DNA of 64,000 nucleotides, taken from Hibiscus mutabilis. Lineage: Eukaryota > Streptophyta > Magnoliopsida > Malvales > Malvaceae. Location of the stretch: NCBI GenBank assembly GCA_019671005.1, contig CM033752.1, positions 2,914,001 through 2,978,000 of the forward strand, given 5' to 3'. Shown one piece after another: positions 37,060 through 48,700 of this stretch. A program made the position numbers and the translations under genes. How positions within the stretch are numbered: the first letter of the stretch is position 1; each line of letters opens with the position of its first letter. The notes under the pieces were generated by a model. That model was given only the letters and a program-made list of their open reading frames with translations, searched no databases and was not told where the DNA came from.

Positions 37060-38194
37060 ATGGCACCAAAGAAACGTGCAAGAAAAGAAATAGCCTCTAG
37101 TTCCAATCCTCCTAGTCACAATCCCGACCACAATGGTAATCGACCCAATCTCACCCATATCTATCAAAATTATTTTAATGAACCGCAATTTCCACATGCT
37201 ATGGATCGTTTTAAAAAATATCAAAGTTATGAAATTTGCCGAGAGCGTGTTACTTCAATCCATTTTCTATCATCCGAAAGATTTCCATTTAAATATCTTA
37301 TTTTAATGGAAGAATGGAGATTTATGCCATTTTTTGAGTATACCCAAGATTTTATACCGAAACCTTGTTTTGATTTTTTATTCCAATGCCCGGTGTATTT
37401 TCAATGAAAATAGATCCTTGGTTATTGCAATTGAATCTTATTTAATGGGTAAGAAATTTCGCATTGATTCAACTATTTTAGCAAATTATTTGGGTTTTGA
37501 GGATACGGGAATTGATGATGAGGATTCGTTGGGACATGTCCTTGGAGGCTCCGTGACCGTGCTAGATGCCCATGACCGCATCCTACACCTCATGATCACT
37601 TGGTGGTTCCGTCCATCCGGTGGGAAGTTCTCCATGATCCAACAAGTCGACGAATTTTGGATCCGTTGCCTCCGTGAGGGTAAGTGCCCTAACCTTGCTC
37701 AAATTATGTTTGCAAAAATCGTCTTCTTTGTGCAACATCGCCATACTTCTATGGTTACATCTTTCACATATGGCACCGCCTTGAGCTACATATTTCACAA
37801 TATGGGACTTGATTGCTCCTATAACCTTGCGGAACCTCTCACCGATCCTATTGATGAGTGTTCTCTTCGTCGCGCAAAGTTAACATTCTACAATGGAGAA
37901 TTGATTCGAAATATCAATCTTCCGGGAGGTGTTCAACCCAATCCGGTGGTGGCTTCTCAAGAGGCTCCCATTCCACAAGCTCCGATGGCCCAACCTAATC
38001 TTGATGCTCTCATGGCATACCTCAATGGGCAATTCACCAACTTGAGCACCAACATTACTTCTTTGCACACAACCATAGATTTCGGGTTTGCCGCGATTGA
38101 CACACGCTTCACATCATTGGAGGAAAGAGTGACGTCTATAGAAAATCGCCAAAACTCAATGTATATCACTCTTATCGCGTTTCATGGCGAATAG
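37060..38194 (+). pseudogene. Extra 3' ORF of Copia element, unknown function, one frameshift
   Basis: The ORF starts at ATG 37060 (MAPKKRARKEIASSS) with a basic N terminus that resembles a nuclear localisation signal. It reads to 37407, and a second frame carries on from about 37385 to 38194, so one frameshift near the T run at 37371-37383 divides it. The middle (MDRFKKYQSYEICRERV, WRFMPFFEYTQD, ILANYLGFEDTGIDDED) reminds me of the 'putative plant transposon protein' domain found in many plant retroelement proteins. Its C-terminal part has proline-rich sequence, then a likely coiled coil (ITSLHTTIDFGFAAIDTRFT to VTSIENRQNS). I see no signal peptide or transmembrane helix, so it does not look like an envelope protein. 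It lies in the env-like ORF position of Sireviruses. Function unknown. Confidence 0.7.
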
Positions 38195-38628
38195 CGTCAA
38201 TCCCTTGGGAATCAAGCAAAAAATGATGATGAGGATGAAGATAAAGTCGATGGAGACGATGGGATGGATCTTTAGGATTTTTGCATTTCATATCATATCA
38301 TATTTGGACTATTTTATGCACCTATTGTTTTATGTTTTTGGATTCCTATGCTTTGGTTTTTATTTGGTTTATGTTTTTAGGACTTGAGTTGGATTTATTT
38401 ATGTTGCTTGAACTTTGCTTTGAATTTTAATGCTTATGTTGTTTTTCCTTTACATGCTTGAAGTTTATTGCCTTACTCTTATATCTTATTGATTTTGATC
38501 TAACAAAATGGGGGAGAAGAAATTTAGCCAATTTTTTTTTTTATTTTCAAAGTTAAGCTTAAAGTAAGAGGGAGTATTTTCAAAATTTTCCAAGTTACTT
38601 AAAAATTTTACTTTGGTTTTGTTATATC

Positions 38629-38641
38629 AAAAAGGGGGAGA
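38629..38641 (+). other. Polypurine tract of Copia element
   Basis: AAAAAGGGGGAGA lies directly before the 3' LTR at 38643. Similar G-rich tracts precede it at about 38508 and 38563. Confidence 0.85.
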
Positions 38642-38642
38642 T

Positions 38643-39939
38643 TGTAAAACATATATTTGATTTTGATATAACAAATTGTTTAAGGACCAAATTGTAAAAG
38701 AAAATAAATTTTAAGTACTCAAAAGTATCACATAATGACAAGGAAAATCACTTTTTAAGTCCAAACCTTAAACCTAAAGTTATTCTAAGTGTTTTCAAGT
38801 CAAAATACACAAATACGCCCAGGCGTATCGATACACCCCTTGGTGTTTCGATACGGATTTTCGTCACTGGAATTTGGTTTTGCAAACCGTACCGATACGA
38901 CCTTTCCTGTTTCGATATAGACTTTATCTGGGCAAGTGTTTTAAGCCAGGCGCTTTGATACGACCTTGTCCGTTTCGATACGATCTGAAATTTGGGTTTA
39001 ATATATTCTTAATCGTACCGATACGGTCTCATCATTTCCGATACGATTTGTCATGATCTTTGCATTAAATTTTTCGATCGTTGCCTTATCAGTTATTAGA
39101 ATCAACAAACTTTTAATTTTCAATTACCCGTATCGTTACGCCCCTAGGCGTACCGATGCAATTTTTCAACTCAGATTCTAGTAAGCAAATATCGTACCGA
39201 TACGGCCTTATCGTTTTGATACGCCCTCAATTTTACACTATGACCATTTCGATACGACCTCCCGCGTATCGATACGCTACTGCACAACGGCTATATTTTT
39301 CTTGTAACAGGTATCAGTACGGGCTCTCGTGTACCGATATGGTAGGTCACCAGGCAGTATTTATTGATGGAGAAATGGCCCATAACAGCTATATTGATGA
39401 CTTCAACCACCAAAACGGATAGAAATCAATAAGAGGGTATAAATACAAGTCTTCAATGCTGTTGCAACAACTATTGAACCTCCATTGAACAACATTCAAG
39501 CATTCAAGCTAAATCCAACCATTTGAGCTTTTAGAGTCAAACCCTTGTAAACCCAACTTGTGTATTTCATTGTAATCCTTAGTTTCAAGTTTGGGGTTGT
39601 GAGAAATTATATTTGGGCAAACAAATTCACCTTTGAGAGGTTATTTTTCTGTTTGCAAAAATTTTCTTTGTAAATGAGTGGATCAATCAAAGCTTTGGGT
39701 AGAAAGCTTTGAAGTTGTAACGGTTGCCTCCTAAGCCTACAAAAAGGGAAGATTTCATAATGAAATTGTTGAAATCCTTAGTAGGAAGCTAAGGTAGTGG
39801 ACGTAGACCTTGTTAGAAGGTTGAATCACTATAAATCCTTGTGTCCCATTGTTCATACTTTCTTAAATTGCTTTCAAAATTTTAAATTGCCAATTCACCA
39901 CCTCTTTGCCACTTTCTGAATTGATTGATCATCCTAACA
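38643..39939 (+). repeat. 3' LTR of Copia element (1297 bp)
   Basis: Colinear with 30085-31371, with scattered substitutions and a few short indels, including about 15 extra bases near 39870-39888. It carries the same CGTATCGATACG-type motif cluster at 38815-39345. Confidence 0.92.
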
Positions 39940-40355
39940 ATTATGATTAGTAGAAAATTTCAAGTTTAATGAATAATTGATAAGGTAATTAAGCTCGACA
40001 CATAAATTCAGATAACTCTTGTTAAAAGATTTAATGCTGGATATATTTGTTTTTAAAAATGGCAAAAATACCCTTAAGGTGTGAAAAAATAGGACGTGGA
40101 TACCATCGATAGTGGGAATGATCTGGGAATTCATACTTGACCTTATAGAAATAATGTTTCACATGTTAAATTTCTGACCTGTTTAGAAAATCTCGATAAT
40201 AAGTTTCTAACCATCGAGATTGTAAAATGCCTAGATTTCCTAATTTCTGAACAAACTTCTAGAGACCAATTTATTAGAAGTACTCCATATGTGGGCATTG
40301 ATCTGTTGATTAAAATACCCTCGATTTCTAGCGACTTAAATACCCTTATGACTTG

Positions 40356-43040
40356 TGTTGCGACCATTTTCGAAATCGGGATGTGTAAAATTAGCATGAC
40401 GATCGATCTTTTGAAAAATTAGGGTTTTCTGGCCATTTTTAATTTAATCTTGAAGATTTAGGGTTTTTCATATTAAATCGAATTTTCCTTTATTTATCCT
40501 TGAAAAACATTTTGGAGTCGCCACCGATCACTTCGAGGTAGACCAGGCACCGGAAAAACAAACCAGAGATTTCGTCCTAAAAAATGGGTTCGGGAGTCGA
40601 TTACGTGTAGGGAAGGGTTAGCACCCTTACAAACGCCCATTATCGTTACCTTTAATTTTACGTGACATTTTGACATTTTGAATTTAATTTATCCATAATT
40701 ATTATTTGAATTTAAATTCCGAATGCATATATTCTTTTATAAGGAAATTCATTTTGTTCGAATACGAAATTAAAAGCACCCATTAGGTGGCACCCCTATT
40801 CGTATTTAAAAATGAATTTCCAACATAAAAGGTTTTTAATGAATGTCCTTTTATTGTCTTGTTTTTTTTAAGTACTAATCCTAAAAAGGCTCTAATTAAT
40901 TAGTTATTTATGCTATGAATATTAATTAATTTAATGGCACCCTTAAATTAATCGTATTCCTAATTATTTAATCATTATATTTAATTAAAGTTCTAGTCCT
41001 AATTAAGGCTCTAACAAATTATTTAGTCAATATTATAGGTGAAAATGTATATTAAATGTTCACCTTTAAAACCAATGTTGAGATAACACCCCATTGTAAA
41101 CAATGGAACAACATCCAAATTTGGGTCCCAAAGATTCAATTTAATATATATTTAATTATCTATAATGTACTTTAATTAATTGTCTAATTCTAATTAAAGA
41201 CTAAAATAATATTTAATTTTATGTGTTATGTATATTAAATATAATTATAAAAATTCATGTTGAGACAACACCCCATTGTAAACAATGGAACATCATCCAA
41301 ATTAGAATTTTTAAGTTATATTTAATATGCACTTCATTACTACAATTATCTTGTCTAATTTAATTATTTAATTCCTATTAAAGACCCTAAAACTAAAGGC
41401 ACTAATCTAATCCTAAATTATTAAATTGTCTAATGTGCAAAACTACATGCCTAATTTAAAATATGCAAGCAAACATACAATTAAAAGGCAATTAAATTAA
41501 ATTAAAACAATTAAATAAATTACTAAATTAAAACAAAGGGAAACATAGCCTACTTTTATTATAAGGACTAAATTGAAATAACTACAAAACCATATGTCCA
41601 ATTACAAAGGCCCAAGGTGACCACATTGAAAAGATTACTAACTAAGGGGAACAATTACAAGACATAGGGGACAAAATTGAAAGAATTACAAAGCATGTAG
41701 CTCGATTTTAAGGGGAATGGGACCAATTTGAAAGAATGTAAAATATTGGGAAAAAACCAAAGGCGACCTGTAAGATGGTGCATGGATCTAAACCGACCCG
41801 CATAAAAACGCGTGGGTCACCCTTTGACCCGGTGCCATAATGGCACCGTTCCAAGCGGGGTATAAATCCCCTGAACCGAGCCAACTCGGGCATAATTCCC
41901 TCACTCACTCTTACTCTCACTCTTCATTCTCTCTCCCCTCATTTCTCTCTGAGCACAAACACCCCGAGCCCATATTTCCCAGCTCACCAAGATCAAGAAC
42001 ACCTAATTTTGGATGAATATTCATCCGAGTTCTTCAAGAACTCGATGAATATCATCCTCTTCAGCCATACGCTGCCCAACGCCGCCATTAAATCTTCAAA
42101 CACCACACACTGCCACCTCCGATGTGTTTCCCGGCCACCGTTCCTCTATCCCTCCACCGTCGAATACCGACCAACTGCTGCGAGGCAATTTTCGACCGCC
42201 GTTCGCCAAAACCCTAAGAATCTCCCCAAACCTTATTTTTTAACCGTTTTTCCTAGATCTACCCAGCTCGACAAAGCCACCCAACTCCGGCCAAACTAAA
42301 CCTAAACTACCCAAACCAAACCTCTTCAACTCCGACAAAGCCCTAACTTCGGCCATCACACTAACTTTCAATTTCATTTTGGTTTCTGTTTTTGCTTTTA
42401 TCATTTTTGTTGAATCTAACCTTTTTCATGCTTGTTTTGTAGGGAAATAGGAAGATCATAGGATTTACCTTTCAACGGTGGTTCTGCAATGTCGGTCATC
42501 TTCTCCGATGAAGTTCCTGGCATCCACGACGGTCATTCGTACACCGGTGACCGATCAAATTCCTCGAACGGTTTGGCTTCCCGAGGTATACTTTCTCTCC
42601 TCCCACTTCTTTTATTATATTATTATTTAATAGTTTATTAATGACTAATTATTACCCTGACTTTTCTCTTTCTTCTTATTTATAGGTGTCAAATTTGCTG
42701 ACGTAAGCGGAGCCAGCTGGATTCAAGGAAAACCAAAATCCGTGGCATTTGGTTTTATCCAATGAACGAGCGCCACGTGTCCCTTCAGACTGGAATTTGG
42801 ACGGGAAAATGAATTTGGGATGTATCTTGTGTTTCTTTGACCAATAATTAGAGGGAAATGGGATTATGTAAATGGGCTTTTCATTGTAATTGGGCTTTGA
42901 GATTTTATATGTATTTGAACATTATTATATGGACTGTATTTGGACTAAATTTATTTATTTACTTATTGTATATTATTTATTTATTATTTCGGCCTTATTT
43001 ATATGTATATTCGAACCTTGGACAAAATACGGGTATGACA
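40356..43040 (-). repeat. 3' LTR of Tat-like element (2685 bp)
   Basis: It starts TGTTGCGACCATTTTCG and ends GGGTATGACA. A short segment near 42485-42540 (TGTCGGTCATCTTCTCC) and the leader-like region 41940-42300 are well conserved in the other LTR. The ORF at 42009-42299 is shifted relative to its counterpart at 53380, so it is not considered a gene. Confidence 0.92.
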
Positions 43041-43056
43041 GATGCCCCTCTTTGCT
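43041..43056 (-). other. Polypurine tract of Tat-like element
   Basis: The minus strand reads GAGCAAAGAGGGGCATC directly before the LTR start TGTCATACCCG. Confidence 0.8.
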
Positions 43057-43139
43057 CATTGTTGTGGAACAGGAAGTGGGCAAAGACTGAAAAGACACGG
43101 ATTTTGTTCAAATCCACTGGCCATCTTCTAAACTACCGA

Positions 43140-43850
43140 AGCCTGAAGTTGTTCTTCTTATTATAAAATTCTTCATCTTCTAAGGTCTGAGATTGCTTTT
43201 GTCGTTCTTCATCTCTTGAGGTCTGAAGCTTTTCTTCTTATTATGAAATTCTTCATCTTCTAAAGTCTAACATCATTCCTTGAAACTATTCACCTTCTGA
43301 GGTTTGAAGCTGTTCTTCTTTTTATGAAATTCTTCATCCCTATGTCGAACCATCCACTTCTCTATCAAGGTGTTAAACAAACAAGTTCTTCTTATTATGA
43401 ACTCCGAACTGAAAACATTGGTTTGTCTCTCTGTAAAGGCGTCGAATAAGCAAGTTCTTATTATGAACTTCCTCATTCTTCAAAAGGGTGAACTCTTCTT
43501 ATTATGAGTTTTTCATTCTTTGTTGAACGAACTCTTCTTATTAGGAGCTTTGTGGCGAATTCTTCTCATTAGGAATTCTTCATTCTTTGTTGGGCGAATT
43601 CTTCTCATTAGGAATTCTGGAGCGAACTCTTCTCATTAGGAGCTCTTCAATCTTGCTGATCCACCTCTCTGTAAAGGCACGAACAAGTAAGCTCTTATTA
43701 TTAGGAACTCTCCTCATTTTTCAGCAAACGAACTCTTCTCATTAGGAGCTCTTCAATCTTTCTTGGCGAGTTCTTATTATGAACTCTGAATTATTTGCTG
43801 GTTCTTCTTATTGAGAACTCTAGACTCTAGAAATGTTGATTATGCTCTCT
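43140..43850. repeat. Degenerate TTCTTATTATGAACTC-type minisatellite
   Basis: Many variants of 'aactcttctcattaggagctcttca' and 'gttcttcttattatgaaattcttcat' follow one another. The spacing is irregular, so the array is old. No gene. Confidence 0.75.
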
Positions 43851-44226
43851 TCTGGGGAACAATTAATCTTGCAAAAAGAAACATCATCAATTAATTCAAA
43901 TTCAATCTGAAGTATCATGAAATATTTTCAATTTCTCGCTTAAAGTTTGAGTTATTTGATGTCATTGCTTTTCTGTCTAAGGTATCTTGATCTTTCTATC
44001 TAAAGCTCATATAGGATCTCATCTCATGTTTCTCTTTCTCTGTTGATCAATCTTCTTTTATTCCTGCAAAAATCAAATTTATCATTAATCTTCCAACATT
44101 AATTGTAAAAATACACAATTTTGGTATATCATTAAATTTTCAAGTGCTTCAACGGGAGACGCTGAACTATGAATCTTCCTCATTTGAGCCTGAAGTTGGT
44201 CTATCTTGCTTTTTAATCTGGCAACT

Positions 44227-44541
44227 TGAATTACTTTTCTTCTTCTTCTTCTTCTCTTTTTCTCTTTTCCTCACTTTCTTTTTATTTTTCTTTTTTCTTT
44301 TTCTTTTTTCTTTTTATTCTTTTTATTCTTTTTCTTGTTTTTTATTTCTTTTTCCTCCCTTTTTGCCATTTTTTCTTTTCACTTTTTCTTCTTTTTTTTT
44401 CTCATTTTTCCTTTTTTGTTCTTTTCTCATTTTTCTTTTTCTTTTTCTCCTTTTCTTTTTTCTCTTTTATGTTTTTTCTCTCTTTTTTCTCTTTTTTTTG
44501 TTTTTTCTCTCTTCTTTTTCTTTCTTTTTCTCTTTTTTTGA
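44227..44541 (+). repeat. Polypyrimidine tract of about 310 bp
   Basis: The plus strand is almost purely T and C here, so in the element's own (minus) sense it is a long purine tract. The ORFs translating it as Phe/Ser-rich proteins are artefacts of composition. Confidence 0.93.
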
Positions 44542-44629
44542 AACCGAGGGCCCAAAGGATTAATATTTCTGTTGATATCATGCCCCACCGTCTTATTGCA
44601 ATAACATTCAGAAAGTTCTCATAATTTTT

Positions 44630-44965
44630 GAAGCTATTGGCCCGAAGGACTTAACATCATGCCCGAAGGACTTATTGATTACTCGAAGGATTTAGAACTG
44701 TAATGCACTTCCTTTCCTGTGCACACAATCACATCATTGCCAAAGGTGATGGCTCGAAGGACTTACCGACGACCCGAAGGATTTAGAATTGTAATACACT
44801 TTCTTTCCTGTGCAAACAATTACATCACTCCTAAAGGTGATGGCCCGAAGGACTTAACATCATGTCCAAAGGACTTACTGATGACCCAAAAGATTTAACA
44901 TCATGCCCGAAGGACTTACTGATGACCCGAAGAATTTAGAATTGTAATGCACTTCCTTTCCTGTG
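44630..44965. repeat. GCCCGAAGGACTTA-type tandem repeat
   Basis: Units around 'gcccgaaggacttaacatcat' and 'acccgaagaatttagaattgtaatgcacttcctttcctgtgc' recur several times. Longer units of about 110-130 bp can be traced through the repeated 'ttcctttcctgtgca'. Confidence 0.75.
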
Positions 44966-44989
44966 CAAACAACTAGAAATTCTTTGCTA

Positions 44990-45195
44990 AATTCCGCCTC
45001 TGGAAATGGATTAAAATCTCTGCTGAGACCCGCCTCTTCAAACGGATTGAAACCTTTGCTGAAATCTGCCTCTTTAAACATATTAAAATCTTTACTGAAA
45101 TCTACCTCTTTAAACAGATTGAAATCTTTGCTGAGATCCGCCTCTTCAAACGGATTAAAATCTTTGCTTAGATCCGCCTCTTCAAACGGAAAATC
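44990..45195. repeat. 36-bp minisatellite
   Basis: Five to six units of 'gcctcttcaaacggattgaa / atctttgctgaaatct', 36 bp each. Because 36 is a multiple of three, both strands read as 12-residue repeats (minus strand FNPFEEAGLSRD type). Related 'gcctctgtaaacgg' units continue to about 45390. Confidence 0.85.
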
Positions 45196-45499
45196 TGACT
45201 GAATATGCCTTTTGCAAACAAAATGTCTTGCTGAAATCTGGTTTGAAATATGCCTCTGTAAGCGGGATATTTGTTGAAATTCGGCTTTGCAAATAGAACC
45301 CTTTGTTGAAATCTGCCTCTGTAAACAGAATGCCTTAGAGAAATCCGCCTCTGTGAGCGGAATATCTTGATATCTACATCTGCAAGCAGAAAATCATGAA
45401 TTAATATATTTACTTTCTCACAAATATGACTGAAATTTTTTTACTAGACCTATTTCTAAAATATCTATGCTCCCTCGTTGTTAGATTCTCTCTTTGAGA

Positions 45500-45730
45500 T
45501 TTCTGTTTATTCCTTGCAGGATCTTCCTCTTCGAGATCTTTATTCGCTCTCAACTGGATATTTTTTTGAAATCTCTGCCCATTCTTGCTTGAATCTGCTT
45601 CTTCTAGATCTTTATTCATTCCTAACTGGATCTTTTTCTTTAAGATCTTGCTCGTTTCTGCTTGAATCTACCTTTTCAAGATCTTTATTCTTTCCTAACT
45701 GGATCTTTTTTTTGAAATCTCTTCTCAATC
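45500..45730. repeat. 'agatctttattc' minisatellite
   Basis: Three to four diverged units of 'tcgagatctttattcgctc' plus 'aactggatctttttttgaaa', spaced about 74 bp. It continues the series of tandem arrays in the element interior. Confidence 0.7.
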
Positions 45731-45799
45731 TTGCTTGGATCTTCTCTTCCAAAACTCGAAGCTATAAATTGATCTTCGCCTTTCCTTGATTAAATCTGC

Positions 45800-48700
45800 A
45801 AATTTCTGCCAAAGTATGCAAAAATGCTTTGAATATATGAATTAGCATGCTCCTTCTTATGGATGCCTAACTATATGATGCATGAATGTTGTCACTTGAG
45901 GACCACTTGGATAAACTTTCATTTGCTGGGGAGCTCCAAATTTCTTTGCTTCGTCTTTCATTAAAACTTCTTCTCCCAACAGCATATCCCATCTCACACT
46001 CAGGTTCAATCTTCAGGATCTCTACATCTTTGCTCTAAAGCGCAATTTTTAGGTTTTTACTTTAGATTTTTCTTTTTCTTCTCAAGGCGCCCTTTCAGGT
46101 TTTTACCTTGGTTTCTCTCTCTTTTTTGCAACAATATTTTTTTCTTCTGTTCGTTCTGATGAAGCTTCCCTTGCTTTCATGGATCAAGTAAATAAGCCCT
46201 TTTTTGTTGCACTTCACCATGTATTTCTTATAATTTAAATACTGGGGATCACTCTTTTCTTAGAAAGTCGTTCTTGATATATCTTCATTTAGCTTCTTTG
46301 ACAAAATTCTTTCTCAGAGCTCAAAGAGATCATGATTCACTATTGTTTTAGCTTACAAATCTCGTTTACCCGCACGTGATGTTCTTCTGTAATGTTCTTT
46401 TTGCAACATTGCCCCGCTCTGGCTTGACTTTGACTACTATCTTTGCTCACATTTGCCTCGCTTTCATTGCTTTTGAATAACAAACACCTTCAACGGATTG
46501 ATCTGACTGCATCTTTGCCCTCATGCTCTTTCTTTTTGCCCCAGAATTACTTCTATCACTTTCTTGCATCCTTTGTTTGGATATTTCTGGCACTTAGAAC
46601 TGTTTCTTTTCCTCGTCATACTTTTCATCATTAAACAAGTATCGAGGCCACCTCTTGTTCTGCCTACACTTAAAGGATTAGTACATCATAATAATACCCG
46701 CGAAATCCTTTGCTTTTCTTGTATCTAATCAATTTATCTGCAAGATACTTGTTGAAAAGATAAGTGAATGACTCATAATATTATTTTACTAGATTTGAGA
46801 ACTTGGAATTATTTGATAAGTCATGGCAAACAAAAATCAAGATTAGGCCCCAAAATACTAAGTGCAACAGAGCTTTCGAATCAAACTGCAAAGATCAACT
46901 CCAATGTGACCCCTTCTAAGTCATTAGGCTTCTGAGAGAAACATTTCTCGTATACCTAATTTTATCCCATTTAAGGTAGCACTCTTCACCTCACTAACTC
47001 ACCATGGCCAATCCTTCCCTCTTTTCTGATCTCGATCAAGCATTAGAAGTCTGGAAGTCCTTAAAGAAAGGTTAACCCTGATAAGCGGGATGTATTCTGA
47101 AGACAAACTCACCTTGCTCCAATACCTGTATATGGTCAAAATGGTATTTTGAGGCTTGTAATGTAGGCTATGGTTCACGGCTGCCAAAGAAAAAATATAT
47201 AGGCTCAAATAAATACTTAAGGGTGCTGAAACCAAGGATTATTTATTCCAAGTGAAATATCATTTTTTGCACTGATCTGAATATGTTCGGATGAAATACA
47301 CTTTTCCTTTTTCTTTTTCTTTTTCTCTTTTTCTTTTTGTGGATCACTCTAGACTGCCCATTTCTGAGTTTTCACTCTAGAGTTCATTTCCCTTCCTTGA
47401 AATCAATCTTCCACTGCTCCTTTGGATATTGGCTTGTTTGAATGGAAGATCTCACATGTATGTATTACTTTTCTTTTGCACTTTTCAACTTTAGTGCTTT
47501 CTTCGCTTCAGCTTAATTCAGCTGACTCTTTTGAACACAAACTTTTGATGTTTCCTTCTTTTTATTTTTTTCCCTCTCTCTTTTTTAACTTGGTTCAGAA
47601 CACTTTTCTTCATTCATCTTGCCTTTCTGGCTTTTGTGCTTGATATATTCACTTTCATTTCTTTTGCCCCTAATTCACAAGGCATCACTATAATAGCATG
47701 ATCAAAGTCGAACTTTATCCTCTTTGCCCCCAGTGTAGGGGTGATCCTTGTTTTAGGTTAAATCGAAAGAAAATAATCAGGCTCAAAGGGGACAACAAAT
47801 GATATTTTTCTTATTTTCTTTCTTTGTGAAAGGAGATGAATGAATGCCAAATGTCCTCCCATAATTGGATATCTTCGAAGAAAATCCATTTCAGATAGAA
47901 TATGTTTTGGGTTATCACTTCATTCAAAGACCTTAGCCGATAATGCTTGAGAGGTAATTCACTCAAAATTTGTATTTGGGATTTTCCCGTGATTTCTGAA
48001 CACTCATTAATGTCTTCCCATTAGTCTAAATAAATTCGAAGAAAGTCATATTTCTGAAGTTGATCTCTGAATTTGATTCAAGGTCACTCTCACAATTAAT
48101 AACCCGGGACCTGAGAAAAATGTTAGTGAAGATATATACATATATGTATGGGAGAACAAAAACTAACCCATAACAAAGAATGAATGAAATATTAAAAGAA
48201 TCAAAGAATACAAAATGTTTGCCATTTGAGCAATATGTAGGAAACAAACATCATGAACAAATAAATCGAAATAGCCTCCCTTACAAAAGACCCCCAATGC
48301 TCGCGAGAAAAAAACGATTGGGATGATCCAGGGTATTACTCCGCAACGGTCCTAAAATTGCATATAGATCTCCCGTGGTTCACTATTGACCATTAATCAA
48401 GGAAAACCTGAGTTGATTTTGGTCACTCCACTTTTATCGTCAATTTCTTTATTTTCCTTCACCATTACAAAGATATGCCCATTCTTTTTCATGCTTTGAT
48501 GCTCTCATTTTGACTGAACAGATCTTTAATTCTTCAGTGATCAAATTCTTCAATGTCGCTCCACCGGTCTTTTGCCATATTAAGTTTGCCCCACCTTTAT
48601 TACTTAGGGTGAACAAATGCCCCAAGTCCTTGGGCATTTAAAGCTCCTGAATTTTCATCAAGTTTATCTTTAATTTTACAAAACCACCAAAACTCCGTGG

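Larger units (their letters stand above)
30085..39939 (+). mobile_element. Ty1/Copia element, Sirevirus-like, complete but decayed
   Basis: 5' LTR 30085-31371, interior 31372-38642, 3' LTR 38643-39939. The LTRs start TGTAAAAC and end CATCCTAACA. The flanks are ATTAG (30080-30084) and ATTAT (39940-39944), four of five matching. The order is gag, protease, integrase, reverse transcriptase, RNase H, which is Copia order. A further ORF region of about 2.4 kb lies between pol and the 3' LTR. Several G-rich purine tracts precede the 3' LTR (near 36222, 38508, 38563 and 38629). Known from the literature, extra 3' ORFs and multiplied purine tracts characterise Sireviruses; the assignment here is my inference. 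Confidence 0.92.

Noticed and set aside
37060..38194. Envelope-like protein in the Copia element
   Set aside because: No signal peptide, transmembrane helix or cleavage motif is visible; the basic N terminus and coiled coil fit another role.
44144..44624. Open frames of 68-139 codons encoding Phe/Ser/Leu-rich membrane-like proteins
   Set aside because: All come from one polypyrimidine tract in which several frames are open at once; composition, not coding, explains them.
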